Of a stretch of 64,000 nt of DNA, positions 36,095-46,303 are shown piece by piece. The DNA lies in the NCBI GenBank assembly GCA_046728175.1, contig JBKPEA010000005.1, forward strand, positions 15,496 through 79,495, in the 5' to 3' direction. A program made the position numbers and the translations under genes. The notes below the pieces were generated by a model. That model searched no databases. It had not been told where the DNA came from and saw only the letters and a list, made by a program, of their open reading frames with translations. The stretch is from JAFAHS01 sp046728175 (GTDB taxonomy: Bacteria; Desulfobacterota; Binatia; Binatales; Binataceae). Position 1 is the stretch's first letter. The number at the start of each line of letters is the position of its first letter.

Positions 36095-36961
36095 CTACGA
36101 TGGGCGCGCTCGGCCCCGGGAACACCTCGAACGCGTCTGCCCGCCCCTCTCGCGCGAGGGCCCCCGACCGCGGTGGCCAGCTGCTTCCTCCCTATTCGAA
36201 GGCTTCGTGCCCCGCGAGGCCAGCGAATCCTTCAGCGCCTTCATCAGGTCGATCGTCTTAGCAGGTCTTCGCGCAGGCGCGATGGTCAATTCCTCGCCGG
36301 CTACTTTCTCCTTTGCCAGCTTCAGATCCTGCGATAGGTGTCCTCGAATTGCTCGGCCCCGAACTCCTCTTTTGAGAGACCCTCGATCAAACGTTCCGCA
36401 AGCTTTAGCTCCGAACTCTTCAGCGACCTCCTCGCACTCTGCACGATCTCCCTGCACGGCCGGATTTCGTCAGCGTAGTGCATCGTATGTGACATCAAGA
36501 CGTTTTCATAAGGACGAATTAGCGCGAGGTGCTCCTTGCCGCGCATTACCAATTTTGCTAGCGCCGCTCGCCGGCTCTTTGCATGGCAACCTTTAGCAGG
36601 TGGCAGGCTTTGGCACTGGAAGCACTGCATCCCAGGAGATAGGCAGAAACAAAGTACACCGGATCAACCGCCGCCATCGGAATGAACTGCAATATGTCGA
36701 TCTCGCTCCAGACTCGACCTTTTCAGCTCCTTTGTCGTAAAACTGACATACTCCCCCTTTCGAATCTGAAAGCCATGCACCAGTTCGCTGCGCTCGAGGG
36801 CTCCTTCTCCTTGATGCAATAGAGTTATTCGCATATCCGGCTCTTATCTTTCGCTTGGAGCAGGTCGGCGTACAGAGTTCGAGCGAGTCGCCGCAAATAG
36901 TTCGACCGGAATCGAGACGAGCCCAAGGAAGGCTACTTCGTGAGATCGCTTTACGCGCCAT
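36095..36961 (-). pseudogene. Ku (NHEJ end-binding) gene, at least four frameshifts
   Basis: A bacterial Ku homologue in pieces. The start is at 36961 (MARKAISR), with a shift to EVAFLGLVSIPVELFAATRSNSV. Another shift gives LCTPTCSKRKIR, and then GALERSELVHGFQIRKGEYVSFTTKELKR. A further piece (from 36620) reads ALAKLVMRGKEHLALIRP, HTMHYADEIRP and LKLAERLIEGLSKEEFGAEQFEDTYR. The last frame has LKLAKEKVAGEELTIAP and TIDLMKALKDSL, ending at 36095. Every conserved Ku block is present and in order, so this is a recent or sequence-damaged copy. Ku binds DNA ends and recruits LigD, whose three activities are encoded 7-9 kb to the right. Confidence 0.8.
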
Positions 36962-37298
36962 CCTGGGTCTCCTCTCTTACTGCCAAAAAACTCGCCAACT
37001 TGGACCGTCTGATTTTTTAATACGTCTCGCCGATTCACCACTTGAGCAAGCTTTTGAAAAAGGTCATCGCATTAAGTCATGTTCGAGCCCGCGATAGCTT
37101 CCTTAGTCCGATATCAACGTCAACTTTTTTTGCACATGACAATTCGCGTTCCAGCGACCAACGCTGCGCTTAGAAACCAAATGACCAGGAACTCTTGCCA
37201 TCAGATTCGATGCGGCACAGTCGGAGTGGGCAGCTATCGGCAAAGGGAGGCTTTCAAACTTGCGCGGTATCTCGAAAGAGCCACGCTAGCCGGTTCGG
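36962..37298. other. Intergenic region, Ku remnant to racemase remnant
   Basis: About 340 bp. It should contain the former Ku promoter. A plus-strand frame at 37079-37333 has no family likeness and is not accepted. Confidence 0.35.
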
Positions 37299-38386
37299 CT
37301 AAATCCGAAACCGCTCCGCATACGTTTTCTTGAATTCCAACCCGTGGCCGGGCCGAGAGCGGTCGGGTGCGGCCCTTCAGTCTCGCGGCCGTACCGCGCC
37401 CTCGAACAACATTCGCTCGATTCGATCGTGATCGTGAAAGAACTCCAGGTGGACCGCGGGCCGGACCGCGCAACACGCATGAACCTGAAGCGCCGGACAA
37501 CAATACGCCGACAGCGGAATCGATCGAGACTCACAAAGCGCCGCGACCCGGAGAAACCCCCTCAACCCCGCGCATCGCGATGCGTCGGCCTGCAAGACGT
37601 CGACCGCGCCGTGCGTGATCATCCGATTGAAATACGGAAGGTCATAATCGTATTCACCCGCCGCGATGTCCATCCCGGCCGGCGCGCGATCCCGCAGCAT
37701 CCGCAACCCATCCAGGTCGTCCGATGACACCGGTTCCTCGAACCAGCTAACACCGAACTCCTGCAACTGCTCGGCCAAGACCAGCGCTTGTTTGCGCTAG
37801 TAAGCCCCATTCGCATCCACGAAGAGAGCGGTCCGCGGTCCGATTGCCTGGCGCGCGGCCCTGACTCTGGCAGCATCCTGATCGGGTTCGCGCCCAATCT
37901 TCATTTTCACTTTCGTATACCCCCCGCCGCCCACTTCCCGAGTTGCTCTTGCAGCCGTGCACGGTCGTACGAAGTGAAACCGCCGCTGCCGTATACTTCG
38001 ATGCGATCGCGAGCCGCGCCGAGCAGATCCACCAGGGGAATGATGCTTTCAGGTCCCCCAGCGCCGCATCGACCGCCGCGATCCCATCGAGCAAATTCCG
38101 GGACGTCCGAGATTCCGAACCGCGTGAACCATTGCCGACCAATTGCCGTCAATCTGCATTGCGTCGCGCTCGCGAATCAGGGGGGGCGAGCAGATCATGG
38201 ATCACCACTGAAGTGGCGCGGTCCGCGCACGTATAGCCGACACCCCAATGACCCGCGGCTAAGACTTCAACCGTCACTATGGTCGTGGAATCCCACTCAA
38301 GCGTGCCGTCTGACTCTGGATAGTCGGTGGGAATGCGGCAAACGGTGACCCGTGGTTTCTTCGACTTTGGCGACAGAGCTGCTCAT
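37299..38386 (-). pseudogene. Enolase-superfamily (mandelate racemase-like) enzyme, frameshifted
   Basis: The start at 38386 (MSSSVAKVEETT) is followed after a shift by RIPTDYPESDGTLEWDSTT, HWGVGYTCADRATSVVIHDLL. Further shifts give PESIIPLVDLLGAARDRIEVYGSGGFTSY and then VSWFEEPVSSDDLDGLRML, AGEYDYDLPYF, DVLQADASRCAGLRGFL, and finally PDRSRPGHGLEFKKTYAER, ending at 37299. The metal-ligand regions (VDANG-like, WFEEP, QADASRCAG) are those of the mandelate racemase group of sugar-acid dehydratases. Its start lies 12 bp beyond the stop of the TPP enzyme, so the two formed an operon. At least four indels. Confidence 0.75.
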
Positions 38387-38397
38387 CGCGCGCCGTT

Positions 38398-40139
38398 TCA
38401 GATCAGCTCGCGAATTCGGTCACCGAACACCGTGTACGCGATTTTTTCACGATTCGGCTCGCCCTTGATCAGCGATTCAGCGAAGTGCTTCGCCTGCTCG
38501 AAAGTCACCTTCGCCGGCATTGGCGGCTCAAGAGCATCCACTTCCGCCTCGATCAGGGCGGGACCCGGCTGGGCCAGCGCCTCCTCGAGGATTTGGCCGC
38601 ATTGGGTCTGCTCCTTGATTGTGAAGCCCTGCGCCCCGCATGCGCGTGCGTACGCGGCGAAGTCGATCGGTTGAAGATCGACTCCATACTCGGGCACGCC
38701 CAAGAAGACCATCTGCTCCCATTTAATCTGTCCCAAGGTATTGTTCTTGACCACCACGATCTTGACCGGCAGTTGGTACTTCACGCAGGTCACCAGCTCG
38801 GCCATCAACATGGAGAATCCGCCGTCGCCGACAAACGCCACACATTGGCGATCCGGATACGCCACTTGCGCGCCGATCGCATATGGCAGCCCGCACGCCA
38901 TCGTCGCCAGGGTCCCTGACACCGAATGCATTTGGCCACGCTTGACGCGAATATGGCGCGCCCACCACGTGGTGATCGTTCCGGAATCGCAAGTCACGAT
39001 TGCGTCGGAACGCAGCCGCTGCCAAGCTCGTGCGCAACGACTTGCGGTTTCATCGGATGGTCCGCTCGTGTAGCGCGCCGCAACATCAACTCCTCCCACT
39101 CGCGTGCCCCCTCCTGCGCTTTCTCGAGAAACGAGCGGTCCTCCTTGCGTTTGAGTAACGGGAGTAGAGCATCGAGCGCTTTCCGGCAGTCTCCGACCAA
39201 TCCCGACTCGACCGGATACCGGAGCCCAATACGGACCGCATTCAGATCGATCTGCACGGCGCGCGCCTGATCAGGCTTGGGCAGGAATTCGATGTACGGA
39301 AACGAGCTGCCCACGATTAACAAGGTGTCACAGCTTTCCATTGCATCCTGTGAAGGAGTCGTGCCGAGTAGACCGATTCCGCCTGTCGTGTACGGACTGT
39401 CATCCGGAACGCACGCTTTCCCGAGCAGTGCCTTGACGATCGGCGCGGCCAGCATCTCCGCGGTCTTTTCGAGCTCGTTGCCAGCGCCCAGGGCCCCCGC
39501 GCCGGCAAGAATCGTCACGCGCCTGCCTGCGTTCAGAATTTCGGCAGCCCGCCGCAGGTCATCCGGATTTGGAATCGAACCGGACCCTACAAAGCGCAGC
39601 GAGGTATGATGTGCCAGATTCCGCGCAGATCTCTGCTGCTTCGACATCATCTGCACGTCGGTCGGAATAGTCACGTGCGAAACACTGCGATAGGCAAGCG
39701 CTGTCCGGCACGCCAGATCCGTGACGGTCTCAACATGCTCGACTCCCATGACACGTGCGTTGTACGCGGCGACGTCCATGAAAAGCTTGTCGAGTTCGAC
39801 GTCCTGCTGCGAATGAGTACATAGCAGGTCGTGGTGGTGAAGCCCGGTTATTGCCAATACCGGAGCACCATCGAACTTTGCGTCGTAAAGTCCGTTCAGA
39901 AGATGGATACCGCCCGGGCCGGAAGTAGCGAGGCATACGCCAAGACGCCCCGTGAACTTCGCATACGCGCACGCCATGAGGGCCGCCGCCTCCTCGTGCC
40001 TGACCTGGACAAATCGGACAGTCTCCTGCTTTCTGCGCAGCGCTTCCATGACGCCATTGATGCCGTCGCCCGGCAACCCGAACACGGTATCGACGCCCCA
40101 AGCGACCAGTCTTTCGATGAGGATATCTGCTGCTGTCAT
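38398..40139 (-). pseudogene. Thiamine-diphosphate enzyme, pyruvate-oxidase/acetolactate-synthase type, one frameshift
   Basis: About 580 aa split at about 39010. The first part, from the ATG at 40139, opens MTAADILIERLVAWGVDTVFGLPGDGI with the catalytic Glu region RHEEAAALMACAYAK and LATSGPGG. A shift then joins QVVAHELGS to RLRSDAIVTCDSGTITTW. The second part has FVGDGGFSMLMAELVTCVKYQLP...VVKNN, the ThDP/Mg motif GDG-x-N, and ends at 38398. The family includes PoxB-type ubiquinone-dependent pyruvate dehydrogenases, which decarboxylate pyruvate to acetate. With a single indel this could be a sequencing error rather than decay. Confidence 0.8.
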
Positions 40140-40418
40140 TTGCTTTCTTGTGAGATACCCAGGTCGAAAGCAAGACACAGGCCCGGTAAAACTGCTTCTA
40201 GACGCCGGTCAATTCGGCGATCACGGGCATTCGGAAGAAATTGCACACTCGCGTATCAAACCGAAATTCTTGTCACTTTTACTCAAACAATCGAATCTCG
40301 ACCAAAGCTCACGGTACGCTTGCTTAAGTTTATTTGCTGCGTCGATTCACCGGTTCAGACATAATAAATGCCCCTACTCTTGCTGCTTACCGATCCGCAT
40401 CTGCATTTCCAAAAATCG

Positions 40419-41189
40419 ATGCCAGAGATTCGAATAGGAACTTCCGGCTGGAACTACCGCGAATGGCGCGGCAGCTTCTTTCCGGCTGATTTGCCAATGA
40501 GGAAGTGGCTCGCCTTCTACGCCACGCAGTTCAACTCGGTGGAGATCAACTACTCTTTCTATCGATTGCCTTCGGAGCAGACCTGCGAGTCATGGTACCT
40601 GCAGACACCGAACAGCTTCCGATTCGCGTTGAAAGCATCGCGGTATCTGACTCACATCAAGCGCCTCGTCGATGTACGCGATGCGTGGGACACCTTCCTC
40701 GCGCGCATCTCGACCCTGAAGCATAAGTTGGGGCCCATCCTGTTACAGTTCCCTTCGACATTCACTGCCACCAGCGATAATCTTCGATCACTGGCCTCCT
40801 TCCTCGAATATGCCGCACACCAGCAATCGGCGCCCCGACTCGCGATGGAATTTCGTGACGAGTCATGTTTTGGCAGCGCGACGCTGGCTGTTCTGAGGGA
40901 GCATCGGGCCGCCCTGGTGATCTCTCACTCCAGCAGGTATCCCGTCCCCGATTTGATCGCGACGGCGCCAATCAGCTACTTCAGGTTCCACGGACCACAA
41001 GCGATGTTCGCTTCTTCGTACCGGCCCGTGGAGCTTTCACGATGGGCCGCTCAGATCACTGAACGGATGCCAACTACACACTCGATTTACGCCTATTTCA
41101 ATAACGATTCCGGGGGTCACGCACCGCGAAATGCCGCGATGCTGCGGCAGCAGGTAAAATCGCGATTGAAGGAAAGACGCGAGTCCTAG
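40419..41189 (+). CDS. DUF72 family TIM-barrel protein
   Basis: 256 aa from the ATG at 40419; a longer frame starts at 40368. The family opening is clear: MPEIRIGTSGWNYREWRGSFFPADLP, then FNSVEINYSFYRLPS, FALKASRYLTHIKRL, GPILLQFPSTF, AMEFRDESCF and the end FNNDSGGHAPRNAAML. DUF72 proteins (YecE-like) share a TIM barrel related to sugar isomerases/endonuclease IV folds; no activity is established. It is often found among stress and DNA-repair accessory genes, as here. Upstream is divergent from the ThDP enzyme, with about 280 bp for both promoters. Confidence 0.85.
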   Translation: MPEIRIGTSGWNYREWRGSFFPADLPMRKWLAFYATQFNSVEINYSFYRLPSEQTCESWYLQTPNSFRFALKASRYLTHIKRLVDVRDAWDTFLARISTLKHKLGPILLQFPSTFTATSDNLRSLASFLEYAAHQQSAPRLAMEFRDESCFGSATLAVLREHRAALVISHSSRYPVPDLIATAPISYFRFHGPQAMFASSYRPVELSRWAAQITERMPTTHSIYAYFNNDSGGHAPRNAAMLRQQVKSRLKERRES

Positions 41190-41204
41190 ACCTGAGCTCA
41201 AGAA

Positions 41205-42152
41205 TCACTCGACCGGTCCGAGCAAGCGACCCGATGCAGCTTTCGAGGAGTCTCGGTCATTCGCCATTGCGAAGGTGGACGCAGAAAGCCGCCGACGCAA
41301 CCCCGCGTAATGCCGGCTTTTACGCATCGACTCGACGAAATCCCGCGCACTCTCCGCCAGGCGGATTTCCTTTTCCTTGATGCGACGAATGAGCTTCACC
41401 GCGTTTGGATCGCGCGGAAGGTCCTCGAAGGTTTCGGCCGCCCGCTGCCCGAGCGTCAATTCATCATGCCACGCACCCACCCGATTCTGCACTTGCTTGA
41501 GCCAATCGGCGCCGCGCTCGAGTTCCGGGTCCGGGTACAACTTCAGCTCCAGTTTGAGTGCATAACGAAGACTTTTGGACTTGATCCTCACTTGATGCAG
41601 ACCGGTGCTGGTATTGTCCCCAATGAAATCATCGATGCTTGCCAGCCATTTCTCCCAGCAATGTTTGATTAAACTGCGCAAATCCCGAACGAAATGTCCG
41701 GAGCCACACTCCTGCTTTGCCAGCTTCTTCAATTTCGAAGCCGTAGCCTTGACGGGCAGCGATCTTCGGACTCGGAAAAATCGCTTCGACGCCTGCCGAT
41801 GCGTCTTTTGTGTGCGCTTACTCAACGTGCGCCAATAGGGTCGCTCAGTGCGAGGCTCGCGTCGATGATGCACCTTGTCTATTTCAGCGAGCACTACATC
41901 GGTATCCCGCCAATCGCCCAACACGTGGCGGAATTTCTGTAGCTTTCGACGCAGGCGTTTGGCTCTTCCCCCCTGGCTATTAATTCCGCAAGTCTCGACC
42001 ACCGCCTGAAGGTGGCGCGTGGCCTTGCGAAAATCATGCACTGCTTCCGAATCCGCTCTCTCGACAATGTCGTCGAATCGTTCTTCAAGTTGGCGCGCAC
42101 GTCGCTTCGCCTGGCGTCGGAATTCTTTTGCGAGTTCTTTGCGTTGAGACAT
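41205..42152 (-). CDS. CHAD domain protein
   Basis: 315 aa from the ATG at 42152 (MSQRKELAKEFRRQ). The CHAD alpha-helical domain is seen in two halves: EAVHDFRKATRHLQAVVETCG, RKLQKFRHVLGDWRDTDVVL and, later, STGLHQVRIKSKSLRYALKLE, WLKQVQNRVGAWHDELTL. Conserved His and basic residues (VHDFRK, LHQVRIK) form the anion-binding surface; CHAD proteins bind polyphosphate granules. It is strongly basic. It is the stand-alone form without a CYTH triphosphatase domain. Cytosolic. It is convergent with DUF72 and lies beside the broken F420-dependent oxidoreductase. Confidence 0.85.
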   Translation of the reverse strand: MSQRKELAKEFRRQAKRRARQLEERFDDIVERADSEAVHDFRKATRHLQAVVETCGINSQGGRAKRLRRKLQKFRHVLGDWRDTDVVLAEIDKVHHRREPRTERPYWRTLSKRTQKTHRQASKRFFRVRRSLPVKATASKLKKLAKQECGSGHFVRDLRSLIKHCWEKWLASIDDFIGDNTSTGLHQVRIKSKSLRYALKLELKLYPDPELERGADWLKQVQNRVGAWHDELTLGQRAAETFEDLPRDPNAVKLIRRIKEKEIRLAESARDFVESMRKSRHYAGLRRRLSASTFAMANDRDSSKAASGRLLGPVE

Positions 42153-42171
42153 AGCCGTCACCGCCTTCTTC

Positions 42172-43237
42172 TCAGCGTCGAAAGGGCGGAATTTCGGTGC
42201 TGCGAATTCCAGTTCTCATCTGCTGCGGCATTGCTGCTCTGGTGGGCTGATGCGCGACGCGGCGATCGCCTCGAGTGACCTTCTCCTCGCGGCTGAAATG
42301 CGGGACGATTTTCTCCGAGTAGAAGCGGAAGAAGTCGCGTTGATTGGGCCCCACCTGGTGGACGTATACGTGATCGAAACCCGCATCCATGAATGTCTGG
42401 ACTCCAGCGATGTGCGTTTCAGGATCGGGACCGAGAGGCATGCCTTCTGTGATCTTGTCCGGGTCCATGATGGCGATCGCTTCCTCGAAGTGGGACGGCA
42501 GCGGCAGATCGGTCATTAAGTGTCCGCCAATTCCCGGGTTGGACCAGTATTTGCGCACCGCTCCTGCCGCTTCTTCTTCGCTGCGTGCCTAACATACGGT
42601 CAACTGACCGTACCGCGGTTTGCCCAGGCCGCCTGCGCGCTCGAAGCCGCACACGAGCTCTGAATTGGGTTCAAGACTGGTCAGGCCGTCGCCCACCCGC
42701 CCGGCCAGTTCGGCGGCGCCTGGCCTGCTCGCTGCGACCATGATCGAGGGCGGCTCACGGGAAGAGTGAAGATCCGGGGGCGATCGATCGTGAAGTATTT
42801 CCCCTCGTGCGTCTGCCATCCGCCGCGCCACAGCAAGCGAATTGCCGAGATCGCTTCTTCAAGCATCTCGAGCCATTGATGAGGCGTCGGCCAGCGCTTC
42901 CCGGTGATGTGCTCGTTGAGCTGTTCTCCGGTTCCCACTCCGAGAAAGAAGCGGCCAGGCAGCAGCGCGGCTGAGGTAGCCGCACCTTGGGCTACCAGTG
43001 CAGGACTTATCCGCATAGTCGGGCATGTGACCCCAAGCCTGAGCCGTTGCGTCGGCTGTGAAATGCCGCCTATCACGCTCCATACGAAAGGACTGTCCGG
43101 TTGCGGGTTTGTCCAGGATGAAAGTGATCCGAAATCAGCGAGAAATTGAAGCCCGCATCCTCGGCTTCTTGCGCGTAGGTGACGAGATCGGCAGGAGCAG
43201 TCTCCTCGCTGGAAAGAGAATATCCAAGTTCGGTCAT
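42172..43237 (-). pseudogene. LLM-class F420-dependent oxidoreductase, frameshifted
   Basis: The start at 43237 (MTELGYSLSSEETAPADLVTYAQEAEDAGF) shifts near 43090 to NPQPDSPFVWSVIGGISQPTQRLRLGVTCPTMRISPALVAQ and FLGVGTGEQLNEHITGKRWPTPHQWLEMLEEAI, then RGGWQTHEGKYFTIDRPRIF. Two more shifts lead to the C-terminal piece KITEGMPLGPDPETHIAGVQTFMDAGFDHVYVHQVGPNQ near 42400. The sequence resembles the F420-dependent glucose-6-phosphate dehydrogenase-type family (LGYSLS..E, VGTGE.LNEH.TG..WP). This hints that the lineage uses coenzyme F420. Not functional as read. Confidence 0.75.
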
Positions 43238-43800
43238 GATGGGTGCTCCACGACGGCGACGACGATTCCCCTTTTCCCTGAAGCAAAGAACAGGCCCTAC
43301 GAAAGTTGGCGCCGCTCCGTCGGCGCTCGATGGTGATTCAGGAAGCCGGAATAAACTGCCGACTGACGCGTCAAAATTAGATTCTTCCCCGCATGAGCTC
43401 CAGTCCGCTATCCAAAGCTTGCTGACAAAGACAGATGCTTGAAGGCAGATCGCCCACCGATGCAATGCCGCGGTGCACTCTCTGCTTCTTTATTTCAACA
43501 CGGCATCAGCCATGAGCAGTATTCCGCCAACTGATGAGGTGACCGGAATAACTTCGCTGATTCTCGCTTGCGATGGCGCTGCCGATTCTTGGAATCGTGG
43601 TGTATGGTTTTCGCAGTGGGATGGACTTCCCTCGGTTTCGGTTCATTCGGGGTAATGATCGCCGTCGCAATCGTTTATTATCTGATTCTCAGCGTCAGGT
43701 TGCGCCATCGCCAGCGCTAGTCGCGCAAATCCGCAAAAATAGGCAAACCATAGTATTGAATCGCGCTTGTTTCATCGCAAGTTTAACCTAGCTCTGGGAC
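43238..43800. other. Gap between oxidoreductase remnant and LigD polymerase gene
   Basis: About 560 bp. It contains only one plausible short frame, 43604-43720, described separately. Confidence 0.35.
43604..43720 (+). CDS. Possible 38-aa membrane miniprotein
   Basis: An ATG at 43604 opens a 38-codon frame. It has one hydrophobic helix (GFGSFGVMIAVAIVYYLILSV) and a basic end (RLRHRQR), the layout of a single-span membrane peptide with a cytosolic tail. No ribosome site or family likeness, so it may be chance. Confidence 0.25.
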   Translation: MVFAVGWTSLGFGSFGVMIAVAIVYYLILSVRLRHRQR

Positions 43801-44715
43801 CTAACGCATCGCTTCCAGATACTTTTGAGCTTTGCTTAGTGAAGTGGCACTTCGATCGATCCTAGACCATGCATCACCTTTTTTTGCGATACGACGCAGC
43901 ACCGTTTTGATGCTGTACTTCTGCGCATTAAGGCCCTTTGCCAAGGCCTCCGGCCAGGTCAGTGGCGTCGCCACCGGAGCGCCTTCCCTTGCACGCACCG
44001 AGTATGGCGCTACCGCGGTTTGTGCGCGCGAGTTTCGCAGGTAGTCGAGGAAGATCCTCCTGCCGCGCCGCTCCTTACGTTGTTCCACTGTCAGCTCCCG
44101 CGGATGCCGCTTCGCCATCAGGGTGGCAAGCTCCCGCGCAAAATCATGGACCCTGTCGAAGTCCGCGGATCGGTCCAGGGGCACCACGATATGCATTCCG
44201 CGCGATCCGGTAATTTGCGCAAAAGAGGTCAACTCCAAATCGTCCAGCATCTGCTTGAACGTGCGCGCCGCCGACTGCACCGCGGCGAAATCAGCCGTGG
44301 ATGGATCCAGGTCGATTATCATCCGGTCGGGATGGTCGATCCTATCGCGCCGGGAGAGACCCGAGTGAATCGTGATGCAATTTTGCTCGGCCAGGTAAAT
44401 CAGCGTGGCGGCATCGTCGGCCACGACCTCGGTAACCTTGCCGCCGATCTTCCGAAGCGCGACCCGGTCGATCCAGCGCGGAAAATATTCGGGAACTTCC
44501 CGATTGAAAAAGCCCTGCCGCCCGATTCCGTCAGGATAGCGCTCCATGATCAGGGGCCGGCCCGTGACATGCGGCACCATCACTTTCGCGACCTCTGCAT
44601 AGTATTCGACCAGCTCAGCCTTGGTGATTCCGCTCTTTGCGAACAGGACTTTGTCGGGATGGGTCAGCTTGACCACATGGCCGCCGGCGCGAATGTCGAT
44701 GGTCTTTGTCCTCAT
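43801..44715 (-). CDS. ligD: LigD polymerase (primase-polymerase) domain as a separate protein
   Basis: 304 aa. An archaeo-eukaryotic primase-type polymerase that fills gaps with ribo- or deoxynucleotides in NHEJ. It starts with KLTHPDKVLFAKSGITKAELVEYY, followed by GRPLIMERYPDGI and the catalytic Asp pair Asp135/Asp137 in RMIIDLDPST. SFAQITGSRGMHIVVPL follows, and RIFLDYLRNSRAQTAVAPYSVR holds the third acidic residue and the nucleotide-binding Arg. All key residues are present. Its ATG overlaps the stop of the ligase gene (ATGA), so it is translated with the ligase. In most bacteria this is one domain of a single LigD chain. Confidence 0.9.
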   Translation of the reverse strand: MRTKTIDIRAGGHVVKLTHPDKVLFAKSGITKAELVEYYAEVAKVMVPHVTGRPLIMERYPDGIGRQGFFNREVPEYFPRWIDRVALRKIGGKVTEVVADDAATLIYLAEQNCITIHSGLSRRDRIDHPDRMIIDLDPSTADFAAVQSAARTFKQMLDDLELTSFAQITGSRGMHIVVPLDRSADFDRVHDFARELATLMAKRHPRELTVEQRKERRGRRIFLDYLRNSRAQTAVAPYSVRAREGAPVATPLTWPEALAKGLNAQKYSIKTVLRRIAKKGDAWSRIDRSATSLSKAQKYLEAMR

Positions 44716-45713
44716 ACGGACGCCCGCTCGCGAACGATTTCGCGTGGGCGCTTGTCGTAGCGCAGCCCGCGGAAACTAGGATGCCGGAGTTTTCCGTCCC
44801 GCGTCCATTCCGAGAATGCAAATTCCCCCATCAGCCGCGGCGCGATCCAGGTCGCGTGCCGCTCCCCGACTTCATCGAGGAATGGACGTTCCCTTCGTCG
44901 CATACGATTCATTCGTTCGCGCAGCTTCAACCGCGTCGATACGCTGAATCCCGTTCCGACTTTTCCGGCGTACCGAAGTCTGCCGTCCTGGTAGTAACCG
45001 ACCAGTAACGCTCCGAAGCCTTTCGCGCTGCCGCGCGGCTCCGTGAAGCCGCCGATGACGAGTTCCTGCCCCTGCGAGCATTTGAACTTGAGCCAGTTCG
45101 GAGAGCGGCCCGAGACATACGGAGAATCGGCACGTTTGGCGAGCAAGCCCTCCCACCCTCTGGCGCAGGCTTCCGCGAAATATCTCTCCCCATGTTTCTG
45201 CCGATGCGCAGTGAATCGAATGGGGGCATCGAAGCTGAGCGCCCCCCGCAATAGCTCTTTACGCTCCAGCAACGGCAACGCGCTCGTGTCGTAGCGATCA
45301 AGATAGAGCAAGTCGAAGAGATAGAAGAACACGCGGACTTTGCTCTGGCTCGCCTCCTGGGATCGAATCTGCATCCGCTCCTGCAACTTCATAAAGCTGG
45401 TTTGCGACCCGGAAAATGCCACCACTTCGCCATCAACGGCGAAGCTCTGCGGGAGCTGCTTCCGGAGCGCTTCGGCCAGTTCCGGGTAGGTCTGATTGAG
45501 ATCCTTCCGATTGCGGCTCATCAACTGGACTCGCCTGCCGGAAACGAACGCGAGCACCCGCTGCCCATCAAATTTCCGCTCGAAAATCCAATCCGGATTG
45601 GAAAAGCGGGTCTGCGTAAGCGTCGCCAGCATCGGTGAGATCCAGCGCGGAGCCGAAGCGGCCTTGAGCAGCGCGCGACTTGCGGGTGGTAATTGACGCA
45701 CCGGATCGGTCAT
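44712..45713 (-). CDS. ligD: LigD ATP-dependent DNA ligase domain as a separate protein
   Basis: 333 aa. ATP-dependent ligase core: the nucleotidyl Lys47 in ERKFDGQRV (motif I, KxDG), SFAVDGEVVAF (motif III), FYLFDLLYLD, GWEGLLAKRADSPYVSGR (motif IV), NWLKFKCSQGQELVIGG (motif V), then the OB-fold domain with YAGKVGTGFS. It seals the end in NHEJ. The start overlaps the phosphoesterase stop and the stop overlaps the polymerase start, both as ATGA. The order (phosphoesterase, ligase, polymerase) is the same as in fused LigD of the Pseudomonas type. Complete and apparently functional. Confidence 0.92.
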   Translation of the reverse strand: MTDPVRQLPPASRALLKAASAPRWISPMLATLTQTRFSNPDWIFERKFDGQRVLAFVSGRRVQLMSRNRKDLNQTYPELAEALRKQLPQSFAVDGEVVAFSGSQTSFMKLQERMQIRSQEASQSKVRVFFYLFDLLYLDRYDTSALPLLERKELLRGALSFDAPIRFTAHRQKHGERYFAEACARGWEGLLAKRADSPYVSGRSPNWLKFKCSQGQELVIGGFTEPRGSAKGFGALLVGYYQDGRLRYAGKVGTGFSVSTRLKLRERMNRMRRRERPFLDEVGERHATWIAPRLMGEFAFSEWTRDGKLRHPSFRGLRYDKRPREIVRERASV

Positions 45714-46303
45714 GCGTGCGGGCCGCCGTGCTGAGCCATTTGCTCGACTGTCTTTCCGCTGACTACCGATGTCCGCTCCTTTCGGACGGGTTCCTTACGC
45801 GTACTCGCGTTTTCATCGCGGCCCTTGATAAGAAACCAGCGCCGCTCGCGGCCCCGTCCTACTCGTTGCAAGACAAATCGGCCCTTGAGCTTCTTGCCCA
45901 AAAGTTCAAAGACCAGGTGTCCGTCCCGAATAGCGCGACCGGCGTCCTTGATCGTTTCCGCAGGTCCGCGAGTCACATTTTTCCAGGTGCCACGATCCCA
46001 TACGATTACGGCGCCGGCGCCGTATTGCTTGGCAGGGATGACGCCCTCGAATTGAGCGTAGTCTATCGGATGATCTTCGGTCGGAACCGCCAGGCGCTTC
46101 ACCTTGGGATCGATGGAAGGTCCTTTGGGAACCGCCCACGATTTCAGGACATCGTCCACCTCCAGCCGGAAATCATAGTGCATCGCCCGCGCATCATGTT
46201 GCTGGATAACGAACACCGGTTTCCCGCCGGGGTTATGCGCGCGCCCACGCGGCTCCGGAGTCTTGGCGAAGTCGCGCTTACGCTTATAAGTCTTGATGCT
46301 CAT
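45710..46303 (-). CDS. ligD: LigD 3'-phosphoesterase domain as a separate protein
   Basis: 197 aa from the ATG at 46303 (MSIKTYKRKRDFAKTPEP); an earlier ATG at 46351 is less likely. The phosphoesterase trims 3'-phosphates and ribonucleotides at breaks. The Mn-dependent active-site motifs are present: His36 and Asp37 in FVIQQHDAR, His42 in HYDFRLE, TEDHPIDYAQFEG with its His, and YGAGAVIVWDRG. The C-terminal 45 aa are basic and lie where the linker to the ligase sits in the fused enzyme. It is the first gene of the three-gene operon; the gap upstream (46304-46768) should hold the promoter. Confidence 0.9.
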   Translation of the reverse strand: MSIKTYKRKRDFAKTPEPRGRAHNPGGKPVFVIQQHDARAMHYDFRLEVDDVLKSWAVPKGPSIDPKVKRLAVPTEDHPIDYAQFEGVIPAKQYGAGAVIVWDRGTWKNVTRGPAETIKDAGRAIRDGHLVFELLGKKLKGRFVLQRVGRGRERRWFLIKGRDENASTRKEPVRKERTSVVSGKTVEQMAQHGGPHA

